Shown: positions 45,791 to 57,432, counted from the first letter of the stretch. The stretch: DNA of 64,000 nt from Nymphalis io (GCF_905147045.1 NC_065895.1:9801001-9865000); one strand, 5' to 3'. Program-made: numbers and translations. The notes: generated by a model from the letters alone, not told the origin.

Positions 45791-46955
45791 AGACCGAAGT
45801 CGGTAAATTGGATTTGCAATTAATGAAATTGCAGAAAATAAATTAATTACGAAAGATAAACAATAAATGTTCACAGTTCCACAATCTGATCTACAATCGC
45901 TTAGAGAATCACCCAGTCGAAATATAGTTTGAAACTCAGGCAATATATTTGATAAGTTTATCACTTTTAGTGAACATTTGTAACGCAGTAAGCAAAGATT
46001 ACTTTACTTAAATATTTATACGCCAGCTCGAAATGGCATAACTTTATTTTGTATCGCAGGCACTTTCAAGATAATTCCTCTGCGATATTTCTTCGATGAA
46101 CGAAAACTAATAAAACTGATATTTTATTTTCTCAATCTGATGTAACTTTATATAATAATGAAGATATTAGTTCTGAAATTGAATCTTGGATTAAATTTTA
46201 GAAGCATATAATGGTATTTTTCTTATTATGTATTTTCAATTTAAGGAAAATGATCTTGTTTGTCGTTATTTGTTCAGAATATACTATTTAATTGATTTTA
46301 GTTATGCAAGAAATATAAGTCACTCATTAAATATTTGCACCTGCAACTATGGTATCTAAGATATTAAATCCCTTGTGACTGATAGGATCTTGCATCTTTA
46401 AAACCGGAACACAGCAATACAGAGTATTATTACGAAGAGTATTATTAATATTATTATTCTTAAATATATAGAATAATTTTCAAGGTTATCCATGAAACCC
46501 AAATAAAAGAGTTTGTTACCGTCAGGTAAAATGTGATGATGCAATTTACCAAAACTTAAAACGTTACCAAAAACCGTGTCTGTTCTCAATAAAACTATAT
46601 AAAACAAGTCCTACGATTAATGATTTCTTAGTGTTTGAATTAACTTATCGTAGTATATCTAAGTGTGTATAGATGTATATTTAGGATTTGATTAATTAAA
46701 TATAAACGTATAGTATTTAAATTAAATTAGTATTAGTAAAGATGAGATATGAAACAAAAATACCTCTGAGTTTCTTTCGCCGTTTCTTCTCAGGTCTGAT
46801 GCTTTTAATTCCTAATCGGTGGTAGATTAATGACAATCAATAAGTAAGCGTAATGCTCTATATTGAATAAAGATTTTGGATTTTGATTGAATTTGATTTT
46901 GATTATATGTATAATTATATTAATATTATGTAAAAGATTAATTAATTTATTTATC
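45791..46955. other. AT-rich stretch with a weak family A trace
   Basis: A diverged, reversed A piece lies at about 46342-46433 ('cctgcaactatggtatctaa', 'aaaaccggaacacagcaat'). No gene was seen; the minus frame 46398-46607 crosses this piece. Confidence 0.4.
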
Positions 46956-46979
46956 ATATGTTTTTCTTTGCCTTTTTAG

Positions 46980-47280
46980 AAGCCGAGATGGCCTAGTGGT
47001 AAGAACGCGTGAATCTTAACCGATGATCGTGGGTTCAAACCCGGGCAAGCACCACTGAATTTTCATGTGCTTAATTTGTGTTTATAATTCATCTCGTGCT
47101 TAACGGTGAAGGAAAACATCGTGAGGAAACCTGCATGTGTCTAATTTCATTGAAATTCTGCCACATGTGTATTCTACCAACCCGCATTGGAGCAGCGTGG
47201 TGGAATAAGCTCCAAACCTTCTCCTCAAAAGGGAGAGGAGGTCTTAGCCCAGCAATGGAACATTAACAGGCGGTTACTGT
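46980..47280 (+). mobile_element. SINE family B, full-length copy
   Basis: Head agccgagatggcctagtggt, B box gtgggttcaaacccggg, 3' part 'cttagcccagcaatggaaca', tail 'cggttactgt'. A direct repeat atatgtttttcttt at 46956-46969 and 47281-47294 is the likely target duplication, with about 10 extra bases between the left copy and the SINE head. ORF 47078-47266 is SINE sequence. Confidence 0.9.
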
Positions 47281-47294
47281 ATATGTTTTTCTTT

Positions 47295-48480
47295 TATTTG
47301 CCTTGGTAATATACTTACATATTATTCAGTGATTATTATTCATTTTTGTACATCGATTCGAAATGTCTATATTAATATTTATACAAAATGAAATGTCGTC
47401 TAGAGCTGGAGCTGAGCTGGAGTTCAAAGGATGTGTAAGATTCAAAGGATTTATGACGATGAAAAAACATTCAAACGACGCTGCACGACAAAGACGCTTT
47501 TAGTACCTTTAAAAAGTTATTTAAACTTTACGCCATTTTTATTAATTTACTAAGTAACTATTTTAATTCAATAACTTTAATATAAATCAATAAGAGTAAC
47601 TATTATACAAACATTTATATTTTTTCATTGTTACACAATAAACTCTTTTTATTATTATTTTTTGTACTAATTACTAAACGGTTGATTAGTTACTGTTAAA
47701 TGATTTTTCTCAATATACTTCATTTGTCACAATTTTGGTAATACGTCATGTTTTTTTTAATCTTTATGTATGGATGCAATTTTATGCTTAAGTGCATTCA
47801 TTATTTAAAAAATGTTATTCTTGAGATGCTAAGCCTGTTCTCTGATGTAATTACTGAACTGATAGTGCCTAATCAAATCGATAATAATGAACGCACGAAA
47901 CTTTGTTTTATGTATCAAGATTTGATACATATTTGATCAAATTGTAAACAATATATTTAATGTCATGAGAAAATCTCAACAATGCTCTATGTAGCACACA
48001 GTTCAATGTCAAAGAAAAGCCTAAAGCGAAGAGCATTCATTTTATAGCATTCCTCACGATACATTCGGTGTGCAAAGGCAAAACTTGATATATTAAAAAA
48101 ATACATGAAAATGCAATTATGGTATATTGACGCTCTTTATTCTTAAATATATACTCGAGTTTATTTCACCGATCCTAGGCGATTGTTTGATGAATAAATA
48201 TATATTTTTTATTTTAATAATGTTTAGGACATTAAGAGCAAGTGCTTTTTTTCATTAATCACCATGTATGGATTTCATTATAGTTATGCTATAAGCCCAA
48301 TATATAGTATTTTTATATCATCATATATATAATAAAAAGAGATAAAGAACATTAGTTCTTTCTAACAGTTTTTTTAATATGGAACCTAATTTTTACTTCG
48401 TCCGATTTTTGGTACTAAGATTGACGAATTGTATTATTATATTCCCTGATTTGCATTCCGACACCCTCCAGCTAGGTAGA
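47295..48480. other. AT-rich stretch, nothing recognised
   Basis: A short duplication lies at 47400-47420 (gagctggagctgagctggag). No gene or repeat family was seen. Confidence 0.45.
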
Positions 48481-48620
48481 GTGAGCATAAACGCAAAGTG
48501 GCTAGCTTGCCGGATGAAAATTGAGAGGTGAAAATCGAGCTCAATGGCGTGCCATTGGAGATGTCTATTTCCAGCAGAGGACGAGGATGATACGACGAAC
48601 AGGATAATGATGATTCCTTA
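48481..48620 (+). mobile_element. RTE-clade retrotransposon tail, decayed
   Basis: At 48542-48589 the plus strand reads QWRAIGDVYFQQRTRM, matching the end of RTE reverse transcriptase (compare ELWRTLGEAYVQQWT at 5981-6186). Stops interrupt the frame upstream. A (gat/atg)-rich tail follows (gatgatacgacgaacaggat). It is an inactive 3' remnant. Confidence 0.65.
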
Positions 48621-49227
48621 GTTATTTAAAAACATATAAATGTATGTATTATGTGTTCTACATTCTCTCAATGAAGTTATTAACTAGCGTCGACTAGTTC
48701 TATATGTATTTTTCTAGTTTATAATAGAGTAGGTAATTTCTCAAGAACGCTTGTATAATATGCATAGCCTGCATGCCTTGACGTGTCGGTTTTAAGCGAT
48801 AAAGTGTTTATACGTTGTACAACAAAATTAAAATACCTATCTATAATTACTGTATAGCTATGAAAAGCAGAATATTATTAAAATTTTAGTTAAAGTTGAT
48901 AAAATCACAATGTGTATTATGGTAGTAATTTTTATTTACAAGGTATTTTATTAGTTCCTTTTTGATCGTCTTTTTGTCGTTTGAAATACGGATACTATAA
49001 AATTAATCCTAAAACGTTTAAACACATGCTTAAGTGTTTTTTTAATTTACTTTAAGAGACAAATTTTAACTCACCCTTAAAACAAAAATAATAAGTATTG
49101 ATCGGTCGAATAACTTATAAAAAAGTATACACCTACTCAGCCGAGTAACACGATAAGCTATTTTTTATCTATCTTATACTAGCTTAACATTCACTGTCAT
49201 TTATCAGCCGATTTTTACAAAATATTT
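48621..49227. other. AT-rich stretch, nothing firm
   Basis: A weak reversed family A trace is possible at 49070-49145 ('actcacccttaaaacaaaaa'). No gene was seen. Confidence 0.35.
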
Positions 49228-49263
49228 ATGAATTATACACCTAAACTCTTCTCAAAAAGGACT

Positions 49264-49302
49264 TCCAAGGGCGGAATGATTCATATCATTCCGTCCTTTG
49301 GT
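49264..49302. repeat. Imperfect hairpin, about 16-bp arms
   Basis: ccaagggcggaatgat, a short centre, then atcattccgtcctttgg. The arms differ by a mismatch and one extra base. A remnant of a common dispersed-element tail (gacagacagatagacacc) follows at about 49355. Confidence 0.6.
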
Positions 49303-49557
49303 GAAAACTGTATGAGAATCCATTTGCTAGTTTTTGAGTGTATCGTTTTTAGACAGACAGATAGACACCGCAAGAGACTTTGTATTATACTAGTAGTGAT
49401 AACAGAATTTGACTCGTTTTTTGGTCTAATGTCAAGTTTCTACGGCCAAAGATCGCGAGGTATTGGTTTTATTGGAAACCCAAGGTTAGCCAATGAAAAA
49501 ATTACGAGAGTTTCTTTTGAGACATTCTCAGTCTATAGTATGGAAGTTGGCAACGTC

Positions 49558-49690
49558 CTTGTACTTACCAAGGCACGAGTACATTCCAAGACCTAAGAAC
49601 TCGTACCTACCTGAACTCTTTCCGGTCGTGTTAGATTTGCTATATTATGAGAATGAAAGTGAATAATGATATTCTACGTAATTGGCATAA
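49558..49690 (+). mobile_element. SINE family D fragment
   Basis: 'accaaggcacgagtacattc', 'tacctgaactctttccggtc' and 'gtgttagatttgc' match the D middle; the rest is worn. Confidence 0.55.
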
Positions 49691-50342
49691 TTCATCTATG
49701 CCGGTAAACTGGTACGTCATAATAGATTTGATACAGAATTATTGAAAAAATCAATGAAATCCATCGAAATACATAACATTTACTGTAAATTCTATACAAA
49801 AAGCAATATATTGGACGCCATTCATACATGCAGTAGCTAGACACTTTATAGCGCTAGCATCGAATGAAATCAGCGATTTTATTTGTTCACGAAATTGGAA
49901 TACGAGACTCAGTGCAATATGCGAAGGAAAACACGCTGTAACGTTTTGTTGTTTTTTTTTTCTCTTTCTCTCCGATGGAATTGTGATTTCTTACAAAAGT
50001 ATAATCAATAAATCAAACACTGAAACGACTGATTGATTGCATACGTTTTATTTCAACCTTCATTGTTTTAGTTAAATTCAAATAAAATGTGGAAATAATA
50101 TAATGATAACAATTTTTGTCTATTTATTTTCTTTATTACACAAGTTTTAAGTGAGTCTAAATCATTGTGTAAACATTTTGGGTAAAGACAGATATAAGTC
50201 ACGTCTGTATGTACATCTTTACGAAAGAGCGAACTTTTCGCCGGGTTCGAATCCACATAATCACACCCACAAGTACAGATTTTACATGTTAGATTTGTAT
50301 TTTGATTTTTTTTTCTGTCTCATGACAAGATTTTTTTTTTAT
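49691..50342. other. AT-rich stretch before the R1 fragment
   Basis: No gene was seen. Poly-T runs occur at 49950 and 50310-50340. The last run, followed by atagtataggtaggcggacg, resembles the reversed family A end, so the R1 piece may be joined to a remnant of that end. Confidence 0.4.
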
Positions 50343-51171
50343 AGTATAGGTAGGCGGACGAGCATCGTAACAAGGCTCTTCTTCGGAGACCACAGAGAGT
50401 CATAGCGGTGAGAGCGATACGTGGTTACCGTACAGTGTCATGGACGGCAGCGACACTTTTCGCGAGCGATCCGCCTTGGGAACTCCAGGCAGAGGTGCTT
50501 GCGGAAGTGTACCGGTTCCGGGTGGAAGCGAGGTCGAGTGGCGACCGTCCAGGATTGGCGGAGGTGGAGCGAGTCAAGGCTCTAGCCCAGCGAGCCTTGA
50601 TTCGCAAGTGGAAGGAGGACCTGGGGTCCCCTTCGGCAGGCCTGGCGACAGTGGAGGCGCTCCGTCCCCACTTGAGTCGCTGGGTGGAACGGAGTCACGG
50701 CACACTCACATTCAGGCTGACGCAGGTACTTACCGGGCACGGTTGCTTTGGTGGGTATCTGCACCGGATAGCGAGGTGAGAGGTCACTCTCTCCTGCCAC
50801 GAGTACGGCGTGCCTTCGGACACGGCGTGTCACACCCTGATTGAGTGTGCTGCATGGGGGCCTCAGCGCCATTACCAGAACAGTGCTTCCGCTGACCCGC
50901 TTCGCCGAAGAAGACCGGGGAGAAGACCTCGGCGCTATGCAAACCTTCTCCTCCCGCCGTAAATGTCGCCGGGGGTGACTGTAACCCCTTAGAATCTGGA
51001 GGCCTGCAGAGGCGGGCCTACCGTCGGGACGTCACGGTAGTATGCGCAAGCGATCCCGTGGCGTCCCCCGAAAAGACGGTGTGGGTATCGCTGGTTTTTT
51101 GGTGGGTAGTCCGGCGCCTTAAGCGGCGGCGAGCCCCACATACCCCCCCACTTGTGCGTGTCTTGCGTACT
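50343..51171 (+). mobile_element. R1-clade retrotransposon, RT C-terminus and 3' UTR
   Basis: Truncated at both ends. The frame from about 50370 to 50779 encodes the end of an R1 ORF2: RAIRGYRTVSWTAATLFASD, then EVLAEVYRFRVEARS, RALIRKWKEDLGSPSAGLAT and LRPHLSRWVERSHGTLTFRL, closing with VLTGHGCFGGYLHRIAR. A TGA then interrupts. Other frames carry traces of the Cys/His region (DTAEHTLIECAAW-like, near 50815-50850). A GC-rich 3' UTR follows; its section 51030-51150 matches the insertion at 63436-63616. Overlapping frames on both strands are shadows. It is a dead copy. Confidence 0.9.
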
Positions 51172-51321
51172 TTGTCCCTTGTGCGTGTAATTACACATGC
51201 GCTCACTCACCCTTCAAACCACAATACAACATAAATACCAATACCAAAGCCGTTTTGCGCTAGAATATCTAATGAGTGGGTGGTACTTATCCAGACGAGC
51301 ATGCACAGCACCCTACCAGTG
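51172..51321 (-). mobile_element. Family A fragment joined to the R1 3' UTR
   Basis: 'tttgtcccttgtgcgtgtaa', 'gctcactcacccttcaaacc' and 'gagtgggtggtacttatcca' to 'cgagcatgcacagcacccta'. The poly(T) half is missing, and the break lies exactly at the R1 junction. Confidence 0.75.
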
Positions 51322-51330
51322 AATATCCTT

Positions 51331-51452
51331 TCAGCGTGGTGGAATAGGTGCCGAATCCTTAATCATCAATCCTTCATCTTGTAAAGTAAACATCTGTAAA
51401 TGTCCCACTGCTGGACTAAGGCCTCCTCCCCTTTTAAGAAAAAAGTCTGGAG
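51331..51452. mobile_element. SINE family B pieces in fold-back arrangement
   Basis: 51331-51360 is a forward B piece ('cagcgtggtggaataggtgc'). 51391-51452 is a reversed B 3' end ('gtaaatgtcccactgctgga', 'ctaaggcctcctcccctttt'). Confidence 0.55.
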
Positions 51453-52792
51453 AATTGTCATCACACAGATTTTTATCCGACATGCAGGTATACTAAAGGT
51501 AAAAATATATTATCCTTATATACATTACTTTTTAGGATTTATTTTCGAACAGAAAATACGAATGTATAAAAAATATTGAGGAAGAAGTAACGCAATTAAA
51601 ATTTAATACAATGATAAGACAACAATACGTTTATTAATATTTTATTTATTTATAATTATAGATGTACTAAATATCATTAAAATAAAACAGACACCAATGA
51701 TTTTGAAACTTCTATCATATAAAATAAAGTTCAATAAACCATAGATCAAAACAAGCATTCGAAAGAGTAACTTATCGAGAATAATTGAAAATTTCAACCA
51801 CGTGACCATGTTTTACGTTTCAATGTAATAAAGTTCTTATATAAGATTTCATTGCACCATAACCCATAACTTGGCCGATAAGCGAATAATTACAAACAAT
51901 TTCACGGTTTTGTGACATATCGTACGATTGTTTGATGTTTATTATTTTAAAAATAAAATCTTTTTTTTATTCCTTACTCCACAGACTTTTTTGCGTACAT
52001 GTCTTTTAAAGTTTTCTTTGTATAATTGTGCTATATACATATGATTTTATATGAAAGCCTTGTACTTATTATTAATGAAAATGAATATATATATGTATAC
52101 ATGTATATGTACATATATTTACATTATTGGCTTCAATGCTATTTAATAATTATCTTTATACCTAACAAAAATAGAATAAATCATTATTAGTAATTTTGTT
52201 GCTACCATAATTTCAGATTAAATCGTTATAAAAATTGATAACGGTTTTAATTAGTTTTAAATGTCAATGACGTGCCCGGTTCTGCTCAGCTGTATTCAGT
52301 GGTGTATTACAAATATAAAACATTAAGAAAAAAACGTATGAAAGAACCTATAATATTAATAGTGATTACTGTAAAAACAAATTAATTTGAGCTTGTTTCA
52401 TTTCCCGTTTCGCGAGCGAAAGTTGGCATTTCTTTGTACGCGTGCAAGCTGATCACGGTACACGGAGTTCATTTATAAATTAGATTTTAATTAAAAGTTT
52501 TAAATAAGTACATATTTGTGGAAAGTTAGATGTGGACCAAGTTATTGTAAATGATCGATGATCTTTCCGATTGGAAACTATCACTGTGAGAAATATGGAC
52601 CACTTCATATTCACCTTTACCAACAATCTGTCGGAAGACGCGGAGACTATTGTGATGAGAATTACTAACTAACTTGTCCTTCCACCCTGAACACAGCAAA
52701 TCAAAATAATGACGCTTGGATTATCACAATAATGGTACAATTTAAAATGTTTTGTCGGTTGTATAGATTTTTTAATGCCAACCTAAAAATAG
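51453..52792. other. AT-rich stretch, nothing recognised
   Basis: No repeat family was seen. A moderately GC-rich patch at 52400-52465 (gtttcgcgagcgaaagttgg) holds a small inverted motif (ttcgcgagcgaa). Confidence 0.4.
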
Positions 52793-52931
52793 CACTTCAA
52801 CTTGGAACAACGCCGCCAGCGTTGCAGACGCGCAGCTGTATCGTGCTCATCTTGCTACATACAATGCCATGCGTTCTAACTACAGAGCGCTCTGGGCGCA
52901 CGCTGCGAATGCTTGCTGTATATGGCCTTAA
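52793..52931 (+). CDS. Exon-like ORF, unrecognised; 3' part duplicated
   Basis: An AG at 52791-52792, after a T-containing tract, could be an acceptor. From 52794, 45 codons are open to TAA (52929-52931). The peptide begins TSTWNNAASVADAQLYRAHL and continues ATYNAMRSNYRALWAHAANA. It is Ala-rich and well mixed, unlike AT-driven frames. A donor-like GCT/gtatat lies near the end. From the codons for AHLATYN onward the sequence is repeated exactly at 53021. No family is recognised. Confidence 0.25.
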
Positions 52932-53191
52932 CAAATAAGCTTTATTTTTAGCTTTCGGTCAGGTCTTGAAAATAACGAATCAAAAGTTTAAGAATATAGA
53001 ATTCTTATATATTTTGCTTTGCTCATCTTGCTACATACAATGCCATGCGTTCTAACTACAGAGCGCTCTGGGCGCACGCTGCGAATGCTTGCTGTATATG
53101 GCCTTAACAAATAAGCTTTATTTTTAGCTTTCGGTCAGGTCTTGAAAATAACGAATCAAAAGTTTAAGAATATAGAATTCTTATATATTTT
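52845..53191. repeat. Perfect 171-bp direct duplication, 5-bp spacer
   Basis: 52845-53015 and 53021-53191 are identical by eye over the whole 171 bp, starting gctcatcttgctacatac and ending 'gaattcttatatatttt'. The spacer is gcttt. The second copy abuts a family A element starting at 53192. It is either a very recent tandem duplication or an assembly artefact. Confidence 0.95.
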
Positions 53192-53479
53192 ACTGGTGGT
53201 AGGTAGGACTTTGTGCAAGCTCGTCTGGGTAGGTACCACCCACTCATCAGATATTCTATCGCAAAACAGCAGTACTTGGTATTGCCGTGTTCCGGTTTGA
53301 AGAGTGAGCGAGCCACTGTAATTACATGCACAAGGGACATAACATCTTAGTTTCCAAGATAACGAATTGGCAATGAAAGCGATGGTTAACATTTCTTACA
53401 GTGCTAATGTCTATGGGCGTTAGTGACCACTTACCATCAGGTGGTCCATATGGTCGACCGCCTACCTATACTATAAAAA
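53192..53479 (+). mobile_element. Family A, full-length copy
   Basis: Starts actggtggtaggtaggactt, then gctcgtctgggtaggtacca, 'gaagagtgagcgagccactg' and 'accacttaccatcaggtggt'. It ends 'cgcctacctatactataaaaaa'-like. A short tatatattt on both sides may be the target duplication. Confidence 0.88.
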
Positions 53480-54194
53480 ATATATATTTAATCTTATTTC
53501 AATTTAATTGACCTTTGTATGAAATATGCACGATCAGTCAAACACAATTTTATATTATATGCACATGACAACTGAATAGTTCCCTCAAATATGTCCCGTG
53601 CAAACAAGGGTTTCGTGGAAGGGCCCGACCCTTTGTCAAAAGCGTGGAACATTATCAATATTTGGTCCCTGAATTAGGGTCTTTGCGACAACAAACATTA
53701 AGATACTTGACTGAAATGTTCAGAGAATACACGTAGAAAGTGACTAAAGAATGCTTCACTTTGAGCTTAAGTCTAAATGAATGTAATCGTTTTTAATAGT
53801 TCATTTCATAAACTATATATAAATACGCAAAGACAAAACAGTCCAGTACCTTTTTCTTTTCTTTTAATCAACTGATTTTCTTTTTTCTATAGCTATAGTT
53901 TTCTCTAAATTAATATGTAAATATTCAATCGTAAATTTAATAATAATTTCAATTATTTTTAATAATTTTAACGATTTTAATGTATTTGTATTTTTATGGA
54001 CTTGTAATTTTTAACTATTAACTTCATTTAATGACTACGTATAATGTGATGCTTTTACGAATGATGTGATAACCTAGAATTAGTAGAACATACGTCAAAA
54101 AGCCTTTTCAACCTCTATTTAACTGTCTATATACTGTTGGTTGTCCAAAAATAAAATAAATAAATATAAGTTAAGTTTACGGTTAGTATAGTTT
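53480..54194. other. AT-rich stretch, nothing recognised
   Basis: No gene or repeat family was seen. A small GC-rich patch lies at 53600-53640 (gtggaagggcccgacccttt). Confidence 0.45.
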
Positions 54195-54372
54195 ACTGGT
54201 GGTAGGGTATTGTGCAAGCTCGTCTAGGTCGGAACCACCCACTCATCAAATATTCTACCTCAAAACAGCAGTACTAGGTATTGTTGTGTTCCAGGTTGAA
54301 GGGTTAGTGAGCCAGTTTATCAACAGGCACATGGGACTGATGCTGCGGCAGAATATATGATGAGTGAAAGTT
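54195..54372 (+). mobile_element. Family A 5' half ending in a short fold-back
   Basis: 'actggtggtagggtattgtg', 'ggaaccacccactcatcaaa' and 'gttgaagggttagtgagcca' to about 54340. Then a reversed A piece follows ('tgctgcggcagaatatatga', 'tgagtg'), complementary to 54240-54270. Confidence 0.75.
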
Positions 54373-55205
54373 CGCCTACGTCATTAAAATAAATAAACTT
54401 AAAAATATATATATTTGGCATTGTACTATTATGAAATCTGTATTCATAATTTAAGAATCTATAAAAAACAAGGAAAGGCCAACCTAGGTCTTATTTAAAT
54501 GTTGTTTGGAATGCAAAAAAATACAAATATAATATATATTTCTTATGAATAATGAACCAAAAGGCTCCATAGGAAGGATTGTAGGTTCTTTTTATTTATT
54601 TTACGTATTCCCAGAAGCGTTCGTTAGAGGTTCGTTGTGCAGAGATAAGTAAGCAAATGAGTTAAAATAAGAAACTCGCTATGAGAAACATTTATAACCT
54701 TTTATATTCTTTTCTATCTTGTGTCCCTTTGTTATGGATTTTGCTTTGTAAATAATTTGGTATGAAATAATAGTTGGTTGGAAACATTCAATATAATTAT
54801 ATATAAACATACACAAGTCAAGTACGTAAGTACAAGTCAGCTCATCTTTTATGAGAACGTTACAAACGAAACAAAAGTATTTTTGTATCGTTTGTAATAT
54901 TTTAAGATAACGATTCATTTATTTAGATAGAAAACTTACCTAACGTAAAGTCTTAATCAAAATCAAAATCTTCTTTCTTCAAGTAGACTTAGAAATGTCA
55001 CTTTTGAATAGTCATGATAAAGTATTAAATTAAATGTAAACCTACCAACGGTTTCGAAAGTATATTCCGAAAATATTTGCCAAAATACTCTTAATGAGTT
55101 AGTCTACTGTCTGTTTTTTCCCAATGAAATACGATTCAACTATTATTTTATCGTAATACTTATGAAGCACATCAGTCCTAAAACTAATAATAATAATATA
55201 AAGAG
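54373..55205. other. AT-rich stretch, nothing recognised
   Basis: The minus frame at 54679-54918 is unrecognised. No repeat was seen. Confidence 0.4.
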
Positions 55206-55425
55206 AAAAGATTAGATTTTTTGTATGTTTGTTTTTAATGGCTAAATTTAAAATCTACTTAACCAATTTAAAAAAAAAACTCACTTCTGGAAAGCTACAT
55301 TATCAGCGAGTAACATTACTTATATTTTATATTTTTTCCTATAAAAATCATTATTGGCGTAAAAAAGATGATTTGAACAATTATCTTTTTTCTTTATTTT
55401 AGACGAAGTCGGAACGGGCCGCTAG
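55206..55425 (+). mobile_element. Helitron-like non-autonomous element
   Basis: 'aaagattagattttttgtat', 'gtttgtttttaatggctaaa', 'aaatctacttaaccaattta', 'cattatcagcgagtaacatt' and the 3' end gacgaagtcggaacgggcc...CTAG at 55422-55425, followed by A. It is the opposite-strand relative of 43380-43640 and has no coding capacity. Confidence 0.6.
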
Positions 55426-57291
55426 AAATATGACATGTTTAAATAAGTTCATCAGTTTGGAATATGAAGTAATTCAATTAGCTAAGAGTTTACCGATGAC
55501 TATAAACGCGTGCAAAATAAAGATATAAAAGATCTGTCTTATATAAAGAAACATAAGCCAAAATAGTAAGCCATAGCAATTTTATGAGAGGCGACGCAAA
55601 GTCTTTGGAGCACTTATCCCGAATACAAGTCACCCATGTCGACTGGACGAGAGTTTTATGTACAAAGTAAGATAAAAATAGGTACATTTATATGGAATAT
55701 GATTGAAAATTTGTGTGAATACTAGTGGAATTAATATTTAAGCACACACACATTTAATTATTGATCCAGACGTATGATGTACCTATGTAGTTGTGATTTT
55801 GTAGTGTAGTATTCATGTACACACGCATACACGTAGTTTGTAAATGCGTATGCAAATTAGTAAATTGAACGTCTTAAAGGAGTAGTTTTTCTTTCATTTA
55901 ATAGAGTGGTTATTAAAGTGACTTTGTATAGCATATAGGTGAATGATATGAATGAGGCAGTTTTGAAAGAAGGCAATTGAAATATTATAAAGTTAAGAAA
56001 TGTATTTTTTTACTCTTATTTACAGTAAGAAAACGTAAAATGTATTATAATATTACTATATTTATTAGTAGCGCTTACTTGTGTTTGTGACTTTTGCAAG
56101 TCCTTCTAAATAGGTACCACCCATCTAATTTTTAGTACCATCAATTATAATCTAAATAAATCTGTATTACGATTTAAATAGTAAGTGATCTCATGACTTG
56201 CAGCGCATTGATGGTATAAGGTGCTTAAAATCATTGCATTGTCATTTAAATTGAAACTTACTTCAAGAAACTTTTACTGAGTCGTCACTTAAGCTACACA
56301 TTCAAAATTGAAAAAAAATCCTTCACCAATCTTGTCGAATAAATGAAAGTGGCTCTTTCTAGTATTGTATCTCTTTTATTTGCGTGTATTGAAAGACTGA
56401 AAGTAATTGAATTGATAACAGGCACGTTATAAATAAATTCACTAAAAGAAAAACAGCTTTTAATAACTAATCTTAGTTAACATAATACAATACGTTAAAT
56501 AAATTCGGTAATTCTTCGCTCGTCAATTTAACTTACAGTAGCAAGACCAAATTCATAAATAGAAAAATTCCGTTGACTCGAACGCTACGTACAATCGCAT
56601 TTCTATCCTTTTTTCATCGTTATATAATGGATTCCCAAACGTAACAAGGGAAAATAAAAATCCATTCGACGCTTTAAATGATTTCTCTCTTAAAGAAACG
56701 TGGAATTTAATTAGAATTTTTTAATCTGTTGCATTCGTTATATTTAATTTGTTGCTTGGAATTGCTTTGAAAGTATTACGAAGTAATAACAATACGAACG
56801 AATTCTAGAACGACAGTTCCCGTCCGTGACTTCGCCTGCGTGTGAGATGTTAGGTACTCAGACAACGTAACAAGCAAATAAACAAACTTTCGCATTAATA
56901 ATATTAGTAAGGATTAGGTGACATTGCCAAAGTCAAAGAAACTCTCTTGAAAACATTCAATAAAATAAAAATTAATGAGTCTCTTTTGTTATCATCGTAA
57001 TAAATAATATATTTTCTATAGTGTCGAATGAAAAAGGAATATTTAATATAATCGATTTTTCCTCCATTATAATATTACTCTCATAAATCCGACTGAAAAT
57101 AAAATATGTAAATGAAAACAAATTACGTGCATTGGCTAAATATATTATAATATACTTATATTATAATATAATATTTGATATATTCTAATTAAAAAGATAC
57201 TTTCTTTGAAGATTTTCTTAAATATTAAAAATATGTAATTATATTATTGAATTATCTTGACTAACTAAATACAAATAAAAATTGAAAATAG
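55426..57291. other. AT-rich stretch with small repeat fragments
   Basis: A family A fragment lies at about 56090-56152 ('acttttgcaagtccttct', 'aggtaccacccatctaa'). A Helitron-like tail lies at about 56820-56915 ('cccgtccgtgacttcgcctg', 'caaataaacaaactttcgca'). The minus frame 55490-55687 is unrecognised. Confidence 0.4.
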
Positions 57292-57432
57292 TTTTATAAG
57301 TAATACTGCACAAATCATGATCGCGTAGAATGGTAGCAAGAGCGCTAGCAGCATTTTCCCTTTGAATCGCAATTACGATTCTCTGGGCGAATGAACCAGC
57401 ACTACTGTCACTAGTAGAGGCAATAAGACGGG
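57292..57432 (-). pseudogene. Repeat-derived coding relic (family F), copy 2
   Basis: The minus strand from about 57432 reads RLIASTSDSSAGSFAQRIVI, then AIQRENAASALATILRDHDL, continuing to 57300. It aligns with 30735-30843 at both DNA and peptide level (QR.NAAS, HDL). It is open longer than the other copy, and no start codon is visible. Probably the end of an old transposon protein. Confidence 0.5.

Noticed and set aside
49228..49596. 122-codon ORF as a gene
   Set aside because: It runs through an imperfect hairpin, a common dispersed-element tail (gacagacagatagacacc) and into a SINE D fragment. It has no domain.
50440..50872. Overlapping ORFs of 134 and 96 codons
   Set aside because: They are shadow frames of the GC-rich R1 reverse transcriptase C-terminus; only the frame at 50408-50779 carries R1 motifs.
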